A stretch of 64,000 nt of DNA from Trileptium ribeirensis. Its lineage: Eukaryota; Nematoda; Enoplea; Enoplida; Thoracostomopsidae. Numbering within the stretch: the stretch's first letter is position 1; each line of letters opens with the position of its first letter. The notes below the pieces were generated by a model that saw only the letters and a list, made by a program, of their open reading frames with translations, did not search any database and had not been told where the DNA came from. Below are positions 1 to 12,900 of this stretch, piece after piece. Both the position numbers and the translations under genes were made by a program. The stretch is taken from positions 1 through 64,000 of the forward strand of contig JASANE010028393.1 of assembly GCA_030248225.1 (NCBI GenBank), given 5' to 3'.

Positions 1-1019
1 GCATGAGCATTGAACGATCAACTAAGCTGCAAATCTGGAAACCAAAACAACAAGCTATTGAGTAAGTCCCTTTGTCAAAGGAGTGCACGTTCAAGAAAGT
101 TTTACCGTGGTCGACTCAGGAATATTCGATAACCCTAGCTCAAAAGTAGAAAATCATGTAAAACCTGGACCAGAAGCGTCCATTTCGGGGTATGTTTTAC
201 CTATGACCACGGGGAATCAGAAAAGACTTCGAACCGGTTAATCATTCCCGACTACGCTTTTGTAGAAGTATATCCTATTCCGCCTAACGGCTCCTACGTC
301 GGAACTCGATATTAGTGATTGAATCCAGATGAGGTCAGGTGTAGCATTTCGGCGGGGACTGGGGGTTGAAACCCAAGCATGAGTGTTGCTTCCTACGGGC
401 AAAGGGCGTGCTACAGTTGGGGTGCTTAAAAACGAACGGCCTGTTACTCTTCAATTGACAGGGAAAACAAACCCCTGCTACCGCTACTCCTTCTGTTACT
501 TACGAACATTGATCCTCGGGGCAGCACTAGCTGAACCCCCTTTCGCGAAGGTAACAATATATATACCTACGCGGAAATCCTTTGTCCATCGAGTCGCCAC
601 GAAGTAAAACGAAAAAGCGAAAATAAAGCAGAGACGTATGAAAACTACAAACACTGAAATACTACGTCGGAGCCGGTCAGTAAAGTCGACCGAACTCCGC
701 GCTGTCGAAGTCCGACAGATCGCGTTGATCGTAACCTCGAAATTTTCGCCTGTAATTAAGGATGGCGATTTTGTCGCCGTCCAATCGTTGGCGATTTCTT
801 GACGCCCACTTTTTTGGGTTTTTTGTCCAGTGTCCAATTGGGGACACTTCCGGAAATTCAGATCTTGACGGCTACCGTAAACCGTCGATGTCCTTAGAGA
901 GAGTCGGCTTCAATTAAATTTGCCGACATCAAGTTTGAATCTTCCGAGTACTCGGAAGTTCACCATCTGTGATTTTAGCCCCGAATTTCCCATGACATAT
1001 GAGCTTTCAAGTTTGAATT

Positions 1020-1205
1020 TCCTGTAATTAGCGCCGGATGTTTTTTGAAATCCAATCCAACGCCCACGTCTTTAAGACAACATCCGGTCCCAAGAAAATA
1101 AATTTTGGCCAATTTTCTCAAGAAAATAAATTTTGAAGTCCCAATTTCCCGTCCTTACCGCCGGATGTCCAGCGAAATTGGATCCTAAACTCACAACGTT
1201 TGAAC
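1020..1205 (+). repeat. Degenerate 128-bp tandem duplication
   Basis: The phrase GCCGGATGT followed by a GAAAT.. and GGATCC/ATCCAATCC context occurs near 1032 and again near 1160. CAAGAAAATAAATTTTG occurs twice between 1092 and 1136. Similarity is partial. Confidence 0.45.
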
Positions 1206-1501
1206 TGTTTCCGGTCCCAGCTTAAGTCAAACTATTGAAGATACTTTCGGGTCACGCAATTTCCTTCTTCAATCCCAATTAGCGTGACAATCTGTTCGAC
1301 TTTTGACTATTTGCTCTTCCTAGCCCATTTCGAGTCGGCAAACATCAACTCGGCCTTTGTGATTTTCGACTTGCCGCCCTCCTAATTAAGCTAAATTTTG
1401 CTTTGAAGATGACCCTCGCTCATGAGGACATCCAAAAACAACGAAAAAGCTCAAACTAATTTATGGTTCTCATGCAAGTATCTATGTTGCAACGGCGCGT
1501 C

Positions 1502-1517
1502 GGGGGGGGGGGGGGGG
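1502..1517 (+). repeat. G16 homopolymer
   Basis: Sixteen consecutive G residues directly before TACCGACGG. A likely site of length error in assembly. Confidence 0.9.
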
Positions 1518-1924
1518 TACCGACGGCGGGAACAGGCCCGTCTAGAGGCCAGAGACGAGGCGAATTCTAACGTACTCCTAATTAGTCAGGCGCCCTGTTC
1601 TAGGGCCCCTAGGGTCCGCGGGAGGACCCTAAAGTCGCCCCCCCGTTCGTCCTAGTCTTTCGTATTTTGTCCGTCCGTAAAACTCTGAAATTTAGTGAGT
1701 TTTAGCATGGCGTGTCCTTGTCTGTCCGTCCTCATGTTATGTCCTTACATATATATATTATATGCATATATCTACACACATATATACACACAAATACTCA
1801 CGCTACACACATCAGACAGGAGGGCGTCCTGAGCGACAGAAAGGTCGCTCAGGATAAATACAAACTCACGACACGCCAACAAAACAACAACAAAGCGACA
1901 ACCAAGAAGACCAACTAGAAAAGT

Positions 1925-2480
1925 CGGTTAGAGAGAGTGAGGACAAGAAGGCGAAAGGACACCGAGGACACGAAGCTGGCGTGGGAAGGGAAGCGGGACA
2001 AGGGGAATCCGGGAGGATTTTCGAGGGGCTGGGGTCAGATTCGGTCCCAGGGCGGAAAACGGGGTCGATTGAGCTAAACACAAGGGGGGTAGACATAGAA
2101 GCGGGTCGGGACCCACATATGGGTTCCGATGTATATTAATATGGAGAGCTTTAGCGGGCTCTCCTGCGTTAACGGTTGGGCGGAGCGACAGCCCGCCGGG
2201 TATCGTTGGACTCGTCGTCCAACGGCAATTTAAATGAAGGGTGATATCGCTACTGGGGCGGCAGGGGTAAGAACGGTACTAAAATTGCAGCGATTAAAGA
2301 GAGTAGTGGCTACGGTAGGGGCGCTTTTACTGGTTGTCCCGGGTTAACGGGGCGGCGGACCGAGACCCGCCGGGTATTTTTTGGAGATGTCTCATCGAGA
2401 CGAATCCGTTGAGGGGCGGTTTGCCCATTTTAGAGTTGAAAGAAAAATCTCGAATTATCGGTGCCCATCATCGGTTGGCA
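1925..2480 (-). repeat. Left arm of a widely spaced diverged inverted repeat
   Basis: The reverse complement of this block aligns through its length with 8030-8720. Shared landmarks in order are CCGGCGGGTCT, CGGGACAACC, CGCCCCTACC, GAGAGCC(C/T)GCTAA, CTGGGACCGAAT and ACCCCAGCCCCTCG. Within the arm a GTTAACGG...CCCGCCGGGTA module occurs twice, 174 bp apart. An outer TA-rich tract sits beside both arms. Confidence 0.7.
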
Positions 2481-3339
2481 ACAACTTTCTAGGCATCTTT
2501 GAGTGACTACAGTGAGTCAGCGGGGACTCGGACGGAGGTCCGGCACACGTCGTTGGACTCAACTAGTCACTATGAACAAAACGAGGTCGCATGCGCCGGT
2601 TCGAAAGTAGGGTAGGGGAACGAGGGTGTCGGATGGTGGGGGCTGGCATTAGTTGCATACTACAACGGGGCTACGGAAACGAGGTGATTGTACCGGAAAG
2701 AGTTGTCCACGGGACACACACATGTATATACGTTTACATATTTTATATATGGTATGACCTAACTCCATGGAAGGTAACAGTCCGGATTCCACGTTGACAA
2801 TCCCACCTAGCGTAAGTAGCGATTGTCTCTACACGTTACAGGCGAAGTTCCGGCGTTGTCCGGAGCGACTTTGGATGCCCAACCACAATTCCCCAAAGAG
2901 TTCTACCAGCCTGCTCCGGTCGTTTTCCGGATCATGGTACCGTAGACCGTCGAATTAACCCCACATCCGTCGTCCCTTATAATCGCGAAGGCTACCAAAC
3001 GTATGAATACCGCTGGTTGCGACTTGTTGTTTTCCGTGACCATTACTTAATATATAGCTAAAACCAAGTAAACTTAATATTGTAGATTTCAGTCTTAACA
3101 AACGTGTTTTCCTGAGCGTGCAGCCAGGGGCCTCATATTCCCGGACGGTCTTAACTGTCAAACCTACAGCACATAGTGTCCGCTGGTTGGGTTTTCGACT
3201 AATTTCCAAACTCCTTTGGTGTGGGGCTCCATCTTCAGTCTCACAGATCGGTTTAGGCGGTTTATTGCCCTATACTTCAGTCAGATCATAACACTCGTCC
3301 CGGTCAAGTTTGTCAGTTACAACAAAGGGATATAACATA
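2481..3339. other. Unassigned stretch between repeat arm and minisatellite
   Basis: Several short overlapping frames on both strands; none has a recognised motif. The inverted-repeat similarity with the right arm fades in this stretch. Confidence 0.4.
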
Positions 3340-3960
3340 TTACGCAAAACGATTCATTGACATGGTACGACATTCTGACACATTACGGCATTTTATACAA
3401 CGGTTCACTGATATGATACAACATTGTATACAAACGATTCACTAATATGGTAAAACATTTTATACAAACGATTCACTGATATGGTAAAACACCTTATACA
3501 AACGATTCACTGCTATGGTAAAACATTTTATACAAACGGTTCACTGGCATGGTATAACATTTTATACAAACGGTGCACTAGTATGGTAAAACATTTTATA
3601 CAAACAATTCACTGACATGGCATAACATTTTATACAAGCGATTACTGATATGGTAAAACATTTTATACAAACGGTTCACTGACATGGTATAGCACTTTAT
3701 ACGAGCGATTCACTGATATGGTAAAACATTTTATACAAACGGTTTACTGACATGGTATAACATTTTATACGAACGATTCACTGATATGGTAAAGCATTTT
3801 ATACAGACGGTGCACTAATATGGTAAAACATTTTATACAGACGGTGCACTAATATGGTAAAACATTTTATACAGACGGTTCACTTGATGCAATACGGTGT
3901 TTTATACAACGTGGTTCTCGTGATGTAATACGGAATTTTATGTAAAACAGTTCCCCTGAC
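3340..3960 (+). repeat. 34-bp minisatellite, about 16 units
   Basis: The core unit reads cattttatacaaacgg followed by ttcactgatatggtaaaa. About fourteen well-kept units lie between 3424 and 3900, with decayed units at both edges. In the middle, units ending in CATGGTATAA alternate with units ending in TATGGTAAAA, giving a 68-bp higher-order unit. Confidence 0.92.
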
Positions 3961-5111
3961 AACGCCTTTAGGCGCAATTTGGGTGCGAAAGCCATGAAAC
4001 GCTCGTGACAGGGCCGAAGCGGGCCTGTTACAATATAGTTATTGGATTTTTGTACAACAGTTAATCCTCTATATCAGCACATATGTTAATATTATTTTTG
4101 CTGAAGAGTTGGGTCAAAAGGAATCTTTAATTGGCCCACGACACACAAAATGCACGTAAACGGCAATATCTCCATTTCGTAGAGTAACTCATACTCAATA
4201 TATCTGCACATGGTGCACTGATATTGTTATTAATTACGCTGGAGCGTTGGATAAAAACGGCTTTTGATTGGACCATGGTACCCAACATACACGAAAACAG
4301 AACCACGCGAGCTATACTCATTTTGTAGTGCAATTTATTCCCAAATGAGAGTTCTTAAACAACAAGCAATAAGCGCTTGTTTATGCTCAATTATTAAAGC
4401 AAAATGTCTGATTCGACTCATTTTACAAGTTGATGCTTAAAATAGCTTTGTAAGTCTCTCTAAATTACACATTCAACGTTTACAACCCACCACCTTGGCC
4501 ATAAGACATGCTACAAGTATGGTCCTTTGTGCACAAGTCGGCAGATTATTGTATAGTGTGCAGTGTCTATAACATTGCATTGATTATGAAACACGATATT
4601 TTAAAATAGTCCCTAGTACTGGGTGTCTCGAATGTAAATCGAATGAAAGAACGTTAAAAGGCATACTATCATTTGACAAGCAGTGATAATGTCTGTTATA
4701 TCAGTATCGAAGTATTTAATATTTCCCCATGCAGGATTCTACAGCTACACTAAAATTCACAGAATTGGACACACGTGAATACACAACGCTATTATAATAC
4801 TGCGGATTTTCATGCATGAATTCAAACAATCCTATGACAACTAATACCATTCCAAAAATGTGTTTTAAGCTTACTACTAATGATGTTTGTTTGAAACATC
4901 ATAACAGGAGCATGGAACTATTAACATTATGCGTAAATATATTGAATAGTGTTACAGCCGGTCAAATGGTAACAATACTTGATGTTGGCCGTTTTGGCGT
5001 GTTAAATACAAAGAAATGTCGCAGTCAGTCTTTAGTAGTCGCCGTATTAAAGTAGCGAAATCACTGATCAACTATTTGTCTTCCTTACTAGAAAGATATC
5101 CATACCATTTC
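3961..5111. other. Unassigned stretch with a degenerate 130-bp dimer
   Basis: Two related segments start near 4072 (TATCAGCACATATG) and 4201 (TATCTGCACATGG), each running into GTTGG(G/A)T..AAA and ATTGG(C/A)CCA. The rest is AT-rich with no recognised feature. Confidence 0.4.
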
Positions 5112-6252
5112 CAGGGAGTAACCAGCATTCCGGTTCCGGCGAAAATCGTGTTCCGGTTGCGGTTCCGGCAAAGGGCAAAAACCATACCGGAACCGGAATT
5201 CCGTTTTAAAAATTTTGTTTGAAATTTTCCACGTTTTTTGCTTCATCCTGTAATCCAAACATATGTAATATATATTATACAATGATCAAGCTCCAATACA
5301 ACCAAGCAAAAGAAAAGATTAACTAACCAATTTGCCGTGTGAAACGTAAGTAGGGCACATAATTTGAGCAGGAATTTTTCAAAATAACCTGCAGGAGTTT
5401 GTTAAATCAAAGCCATGTCGATGCTTGTAGCAGCTATTTTACACATCCAGAAGTCTGTGGGATACGTTTGAATTAAACCGGTCTAACTCGGTAACAGAGT
5501 ATGGCTTACGCAGAAGTACTTAGGGTATGCTTGGCTGATATAAATTGCGTCAAGCACCCGCCAGTGCGCTTGTAAACTTGGTAAATCAGTCTAAATTGAA
5601 GTAAACTAACGTTATCTGCAACCCAGCTAGAAACTGCTTTCTTGGCAATGAACTGTACTTATTGAAATTGTACGAGCAGCATCACAGTGTGTCTCATTTA
5701 TAGCATTCTGATTAGAAAGTTATCATCATTATGATCTAACTGACGGGCACTGTTTGTCCAACGATAGCCTAAACAGTGTCTCTGACCACTGATCAGAAAA
5801 TTACCTTCTATCTATTATTTTCTCTTAGAATCATATAAACCAATAATTTTGTTTCCTACAGAAGAACATGCAGCAAACGTATGTGTAGTAAAGGGAGGCG
5901 ACTGGAGACAGAGCGAAAGTGTGTATTCTACGCTCCAAGCTTTATAAGCACATTCGATTTCACGCAGTATACGCAATGGTGTATAGTGGAAGACATTTTT
6001 TGCTCTGAATGTCCAAAAACCGACATATTTGATCGATAAATAAACATTATTAGCTTCCTTAGTCTCTTTAAATTTTCAGAAAGGCAATAATACCATCGCA
6101 ATACATTAAGTTTAATGTAAAAGTTATTTTTAATGCATTTTAAATCCACTATACCTTAATTTCTTCCTTCATCTGTTTTACTATATATAAATTTCGAAGA
6201 CCAGGTTCCGGTTCCGGATCCGGTTTAAATGGACGGTTCCGGTTATTCCCTG
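5112..6252 (+). mobile_element. hAT-like non-autonomous element, copy 1
   Basis: Begins CAGGGAGTAACC and ends GGTTATTCCCTG, inverted termini of the family. Just inside are dense CCGGTTCCGG/CCGGAACCGG blocks at the left and GGTTCCGGTTCCGG at the right. The flanks share CATTTC on both sides, shorter than the 8 bp expected. No transposase frame. CAGGG ends together with the 8-bp duplications of sister copies point to the hAT superfamily. Confidence 0.88.
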
Positions 6253-8029
6253 CATTTCGGCTAAACCAGGTCCCAAAAATACGGCTATCAGGTGCACCAT
6301 TTTGTTTACTATGATCAACAAGGGTTATCGCTAAACATAATCAATACATATGTCCATAGATATGGACAGAAATAAAAGCATTTTTCGTGAAAAATCAACA
6401 GTCTGTTTAATTGCTATTCTCAAATTTTCCTCAAATAATTTGCTTTCTGTCCGCAACTGTACATAATAATATACTAGAAGTATGTCATTGTTATAATGAA
6501 AATACGCTCCTTTGTGATTATGTAACAGGACCGTTCCGGTCTGTTACGTTCGCCCTTACTCTCATTAAGGTTCGTCACGGATTCGATAAGGTCCGAAAGG
6601 CCGACAATGAACACCCTAAAGCCCCATGCCCCCATTTTCTCGTGGTGGAGGTGACCCTGCGTAGCGACATGGCCTTGTATTGCTTGCACATAACCTTGTT
6701 CGTTCTTGTCCGTTGTCATGCCGTACATTGTTCTAGCCGCTTTATATGTTACTATGTTTGTCTATTGGATGTGCCAGGTATCTTATTTGTGCGCGTGTTA
6801 TAAATGAAAATTGAAATTGGGCTCAGTTGAACCAATCTTAGGAAAACTTCTAGGATTTATGGAGATTTTGACCAGGTCAGACATTTCTTGAGTACATCTT
6901 AAGCATATAGGATCAAAATTACGACCATCCGGGAATAGGCCTCTCGGCCGCTCGCCATGGATCGAGCGGCAGTGGCTGTTCGTCGAATGACGAACGGCAC
7001 TGACACAAAAATTCGTTGGGGAGTAGTCAAACGTCAAAATATTAAGTTTACCTAGCCCAACCACAACTTCTTTTCATGGCTGAGCTAAGAGGAAAACAAT
7101 GAAAGCGAAAGTAAACGAGTGAACCGGGCGCGGTTTCCAAGGACTGTAGCCGGTTATCGCTACGCCATTTGAAATCATGCCCCTTATACTTTTCGGTGCA
7201 GAATTTAATGGGCTTTCCAACGAGGTCAGTTAGAACAAATTCGGTCCTTAGGTTACCATGTTATAATATTATTACTATTCTCATCTTCTACACGTCTAAA
7301 CAACCGGTGCTTGCGCTAGGTAGGGTTGACGTCATTTGATCGCATGGCTTTTCCACCTCCGGATCTCTTTTGGCATCCAATATCGTCCCAAATCTAGGGC
7401 GAACCTTGGCCCGTTCTGTTTTTGGCATAAAACACTCTGTCTAACTTGTTACGGCTATAATACGGACAGATTCGAGCCAAATCGCCTCCAAATCAACGCC
7501 ATCGTCGAGTCTATAACTCTTTACGAATTTCTAAGCAAGGCCGTAAATCAGCCTTTTGGTTGTCATTGTGTCGCTTCATCGAATCTATAACCCAAGAGCA
7601 TTATTAAGTTACAGTCCGCCCTTTTGTTTGTATATTGGATATGACGAAAACGCGTTAGCACTTTTCATTCCCACCAAAATCACTCAGTCCGGAGCGTTAC
7701 ACCCGCTCCTTCCTGTTTCAGGAGTGACTCCGGTAAGTCTCACATGTAGCCCAGCGATCAAGGATTCCAATGAGCCCTGGCAGGTCTCGATCCGCCTAGC
7801 CGTTCAACCGCTATACAGCGCCCCCTTCCTCTCTGTCTGTCATTACTTACCATATACTATAGAAGTTGATATTTACTTTTCGTTAATTTTGTTAAATAGT
7901 ATTATTTTTACGCTGATTTTAAGTATCGGCATGCGACATTCGACTCGCCTACTCTTGGCGAATACAACAATGTGCAGCGATCTCTGTCTGACCATCCGCT
8001 GTCCTGTAGTAACCCGCCAAATTACGCCT
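6253..8029. other. Unassigned stretch
   Basis: Contains overlapping frames (6411-6803 +, 7336-7590 + and others) without recognisable domains. No splice-consistent exon of the transporter gene is found. Confidence 0.4.
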
Positions 8030-8720
8030 CAAAATCGCCTAAGTCTAATAGTAGGCACAAAATTTCGAAAATCTTATCCTCAACTCCAAAGTCTGCAGAT
8101 TACCCCTCGTCGAGGCGACTCCAAATATATCCGGCGGGTCTTCGTCCGCCAACACGCTAACTCGGGACAACCGTAAATAACGCCCCTACCTTCGCGAAAA
8201 CTCTAATTTCATCATTTTAGTATTTTATTTAATTCTTACCGTGGGACAAGCGTATTACCCCTCATCTGAATCGTCTTTTCATGGCGAGATCAACGATCAT
8301 CGTTCCCTGGGGCATCGTTCCGCCTAGCCGTTAGGCTGGGAGAGCCTGCTAAGGCTTCCTATGCTAAAACACATAAATTGACCTGAGTGGGTCAGGACCT
8401 AATGTTGGGCCTAACAGCCTCGTATTTGGTACCATTCGAAGCCATTCTTCGTCCTGGGACCGAATTTAACCCCAGCCCCTCGGAATTCCCCCGGGAACCC
8501 TTTGCCCCAACACCCTTCCCAGGCCCCGTTTTGTCTCTTTTGTTTTCTTTTCCTCTCTCTTTAATCCACGTTTACGGTCGTTCTTTAGTTTCTGCCCTTT
8601 GTGGTTGCCGTGTCGTTTGCTGTCTCTTTCCTTTCCTTTTGCGGCCACTTGGTCTCCGTTTCTGTCTCTCTTTTCCCATTTCTTCTTTTGTCTCTCTGTT
8701 CGTGTCGTCCGCACTCCCTC
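8030..8720 (+). repeat. Right arm of the diverged inverted repeat
   Basis: Mirror of 1925-2480 as described there. The 7556-8176 and 8387-8773 plus-strand frames overlap this arm and are probably chance frames in repeat sequence. The arms are about 5.5 kb apart and enclose a minisatellite and an hAT-like element, so this may be two inverted copies of one old element rather than one fold-back transposon. Confidence 0.65.
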
Positions 8721-8744
8721 TGTCTCTCTCACTCTCTTTAATTT

Positions 8745-9005
8745 ATATAAATATTAAAATTATATATTATTAAAATTATTAACTAAATAACTTTAATAAT
8801 ACTAATAATTATAAAATATATAAAAACAAAAAGCCAGACGAAATAAAGGTATATATAAGTTACATATGATATATATGTAGAAAATAATGACAAAGAACTA
8901 GGATAGACATATATATTATATAAATATTACATATAAAGTATAGGTATAATATAAACAAATTCCGACTAAATTAGTAAGTTTTACGAATTTAGTTATATAT
9001 AGTTA
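8745..9005. repeat. AT-rich low-complexity tract
   Basis: Almost pure A/T with TATATA, TTAATAAT and ATATAAA runs between the right repeat arm and a GC-rich minisatellite. Confidence 0.8.
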
Positions 9006-9071
9006 CCTAGGTATATAGTGGGACATGGGTGCAGGTTTGGAGCCCGGCGGTGGCCCCAGTGGGTCCCGGAC

Positions 9072-9139
9072 GAGGGTGCCCCTCCGGCCAGTGGTTCCAC
9101 AGAGGGTGCCCCTCCGGCCAGTGGTTCCACAGAGGGTGC
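9072..9139 (+). repeat. GC-rich 30-bp minisatellite
   Basis: Two perfect 30-bp copies beginning GAGGGTGCCCCTCCGG, at 9072 and 9102, plus a partial third. All frames through it give short Pro/Gly-rich peptides, which explains the cluster of overlapping open frames at 8993-9309. Confidence 0.9.
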
Positions 9140-9371
9140 GCCGTCCCTGGCCCCAGGAAGGGTCCGTCCCGTGGCGCGTTCCCTCTCGGGGAGCCCGAAA
9201 AGCGGCGTCCGTTCCATGAGGATTCGAAATTAATATAAATACAAACGCGTAGACCGATATATGCATATGCAATGTCAACATGCAGGGACGTGGTAAGGAT
9301 ATATAGCATAAGTCTGAGAATTTGGCGGCATGAACCCTTTGGTAAACAGTCGATTTAAGCCGCCAACGTAT

Positions 9372-9462
9372 ATGTAAACGTGCAATGTCTGCACGTTACA
9401 TCGTGGATTCTATGGGAATTAAAGAACTTACATGTAATCGTGGAATGTTCGCACGTTTACAT
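9372..9462. repeat. Pair of related hairpins
   Basis: ATGTAAACGTGC pairs with GCACGTTACAT at 9372-9401, and a diverged copy, ATGTAATCGTG with CACGTTTACAT, lies at 9432-9462. Both loops begin with (G/C)AATGT. A further inverted pair, TTGGCGGC/GCCGCCAA, lies at 9322-9366. Confidence 0.7.
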
Positions 9463-9904
9463 ATGGCTTTCATGGCACAACTACGCAAACATTTGGGTCG
9501 GGGTTCACAATTAAACAAAAGATTTAATATCGATAAAATATTAATATTTTACTAATTAATTATTAATAATTGATATTTAAATGTCCAAATTTGTTTTGAT
9601 TTTAGGATATCTGAGTTTCAGACGTAAACAAGGTATTAAACCAAAGGAAAACAGTGAGCAAAATTTCGACCTTCGCCCCAATTTTGCAGATGTCCCTCCA
9701 TTGATTTTCGCCTCTCCCTAAAACAGATCGTGGTTTACAGTAAGCGCCAAATTCCAAAGTTTTCGGACTTAAGCAAAATCTAAAATAAGGGGAGTCGGAA
9801 AACCGATTGGGATTGGCTCGTGGCAAAATCCTATCTTAAAGTATAGGCAAAATTTTCGTGGTCGGACATGACGTCCGACATATTCGAATCAGTTTGACTT
9901 CGAC

Positions 9905-9944
9905 ACCACGGAGTTCGGTCGACTCTACTGACCGGCTCCGTGGT
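9905..9944. repeat. Hairpin with 14-bp interrupted stem
   Basis: ACCACGGAG (9905-9913) pairs with CTCCGTGGT (9936-9944), and inside it CGGTC pairs with GACCG. Confidence 0.7.
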
Positions 9945-12900
9945 TATAGCTAGTATCGACGATTGACGTTGTTTTGGAGTTGTTTTTCTTTTGATTCGCG
10001 AAGGCTTTCGATCGAGGAGTGGTCGTCGAAGAATCTACATGACGTCCTGTGTCATGTGAAGGGGTACGAGCTGGTGCTGCCCTCTGGGATTCGAAGAGTA
10101 AGTATCTGTGTGGGAAGCTAGGACAAGTTGAAGGGGTTTATTTTCCCCGAGGTTAGGCATACACAGGTCGCTCACTTGCAAACATTGTCCATAAAATGAT
10201 GATTATGATAGTAGCAAATAAGTAACCCCGTGAATTGATTTGCCGTCCGCTGTAAGGCAATCCCTTAGAACTAGAATCGCTACGCAAACTGTTTTCCTGG
10301 AATTCCAAAACTTCGGTCGAAGGATCCCGTACGAAATTTAAGTAGGCAAATGAGGGTCGAAGTTTCACTGGTTCCCCGTGATCATAGGTAGAACACTAAA
10401 ATAAAGCACTTGGATGTTACAGATCCAATTTTCAAGCTGGTTGAGCTGAGCTAGGATTCCAGAGAATTTTTCCAAGAGCTGATCACGGTTATAAACTTAA
10501 TAGGAGACTCGCTGTATTTGGAAAACCAGCTGCTGGGATTATCGGGATGTTGAAATGCGCGTAAAATTTATTAATTTTAGTAGAACCTTCGGCGCCCGGA
10601 CCGCCATCGGGGCCGAACGAATCACGTCTTTCGGTAAAAAGGGCATGGGCCTTTGTAGGCTCTACCCTGCCCTGAGTCGGTAAACTAAAATTACTCTTAG
10701 GCGAGCTAAGAAAATTTGGGTATTAAGCCCTGGCGCACGAGCCAAAGCGAGACCCTCGGCCAGGGTCGAAATCTGAAAAGTTTTAGGATCGATTAAGCTT
10801 GAGTGCTCTGTATTGCGTACAGTACCGACCAGAGAGCAAACAAACCGCGCTGCCCCTGCCTTAAACTGCACCGGGTTCATACAGTACTTCATAGTTATAC
10901 ATCGGTTCACGAGGATTTGCGAATTAGCCAGTGATTGCGTTCAAGTATGGCGATTTCCAAATGCACTGAAGGTCCGTGTGTAATCCCGATGACTCTTCAA
11001 GGCGTTGATATCTCACTAAAATGGCGCTCTATGGGCGGCATGGCGTTTTACCACAATTAGCCCTTCTCCCCTTCTACCATGGATGCATTTGGACGCTTAC
11101 ATTCATTTAAACAAGGACTCCTGAAGGGAGATCATGATTTGGTAAAGCATCTAGCAACATTACTACACCAAATGCAGATTAAGAATGTAGAGTTTGGTTT
11201 CAATTATTTGTTTTTGTGTCGGGTTTTGTCAGACAATGTACATTGAAAATTTCCCAGGATACTCAACTTTATTGGGACCGCATGAATTCACAGGAACCTT
11301 CGGTTAAAAGTAAACCCGTGCGTCTCTTCCGAGCCGGGATTACGCCATCTTGTCAATTTCATAGGACCAACTTGATCAGCTAAAGCAGTATTTGCAAAAC
11401 CGCGTAGATAATCAGGATTTATCTCTCGAACAGTCATGGATTGGCAAGCTATTAGTGAGAGATCATAGTGGCACAATAAGTTGTTGGTGAGTAGCCAACG
11501 TTTAGAACCATCCAAAATAATATCAGGAACAGGTTTAAACCAAAACAAGGGATAAAACGTGAATTTTAGCACGCACCCCTACCCTTTGAAATTAGCTCGG
11601 ATCTGAGAAAAGTTTTCCTCAAACGCCATGAGAACAATACCGTCAATTTTTTTCAGAGCGACTTAATCGCTGAGTTTTTGCTGGTTTTTTCTTTACTTCG
11701 GTGTTGTGACCCGTTAGGTCGTATAAACTTTGGGTTCAGATTCAGATATATACGTGGCGTTCAAGATTTGCATTCTGATTTCTCTCCCTTTCTTCATTCA
11801 TTCATTCTCTCTCTCTGTGTCATCATGAGATTTTGTTGCACGATGACAGAGTCTCCCCTTCTCTTTATCCCTCGAACGCTCCAAAGAAGTATTAAAATTA
11901 CCATCGTTCGAGGAAACACAGTGCAGTGGAAATTACAACATCATACAACACACGAACAGCGACACAACAAAATTTGGGCTTGGGGATTGGAGACACAACA
12001 AGGTGGGGGGTTGGAAACAAAGAAGAAGAAAAAGATCGGGTCTAAATCTCGGGCCCAACTTGCCGGTTCATCAGAGGGCATAATTTTGCAATAGGTAGGG
12101 CGTAGGGTTTGACGAAATTACCTCAAACTAGAGTGGAAATATGACTTTGGACTGTATTTGGTAGTTGCTCCGACCCGATGCAAGAGTAGGATAAACGTCC
12201 CGAAGGGCCATAGTCGTCGGCTAAGAGTACACCTACCTCAAAAAACTCAACAGAAACTCCCAGTGCTTGAAACTAACCCTCCCGTACCGAAACAAAGTCC
12301 GCAAAATTTGCCCCAATCCAAAATTATGTTATTCTGGACCATTTTCGGGACTCTATAACAGCCGATCTAAAGGTAGAACAAGTGCCCCCGTAAATTCTAC
12401 CATTGTTTCAGAGCCAAACTACCATAAAAGTTGGTCAAAACTCACCGGGATCCTACATTGGTAACGGTTGAACGATCCAAAATTGGCAGAAATTTGTCCC
12501 TGATACCTCTATGTCATTTTGTGCCAACTTTGAGCATTTATAACGGAGTCTCTATCAATCGGAGGAATGCCCTCCAGGACTGTTCGGTACCTCAATAAAT
12601 CGGCTATCCCGTGCGCTAATGTTCTAAAGGAAACTATAATTACTATTCGAAATAACACCGCCAAACTTAAAACAAAGTGTCCCTTTTTATGAAACGAATT
12701 TTGGGCCATCTTTAGACCCCTCCTGTTATGGCATAGTCAATCTTTAACATGCCCCAGGTCTCAATTCATAGCCTTAGTTGATTCATTCATTTAACAACTC
12801 AGCCTTATGAGATTACGTTTGTCTATTAAGACAACTCATCGCCAACTTTGCACAAACTGCCCCTATATCAAATGTGGTTTTTGGAATAACTTTGGGCCAT

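Larger units (their letters stand above)
1..1924. other. Unassigned left flank
   Basis: No coding exon is recognised. Short frames at 383-607 (+), 496-837 (-) and 1422-1655 (+) overlap in several frames and carry no family motif. The stretch holds a perfect 18-bp palindrome at 941-958, a degenerate 128-bp duplication (about 1020-1205), a 16-base G run (1502-1517) and a TA/CA-rich tract at 1745-1810. Confidence 0.5.

Noticed and set aside
7556..8176. 206-codon plus-strand open frame
   Set aside because: It overlaps the right arm of the inverted repeat, has no domain, and competing frames cover the same bases.
8993..9309. Cluster of Pro/Gly-rich frames on both strands
   Set aside because: They are translations of a GC-rich 30-bp minisatellite in several frames.
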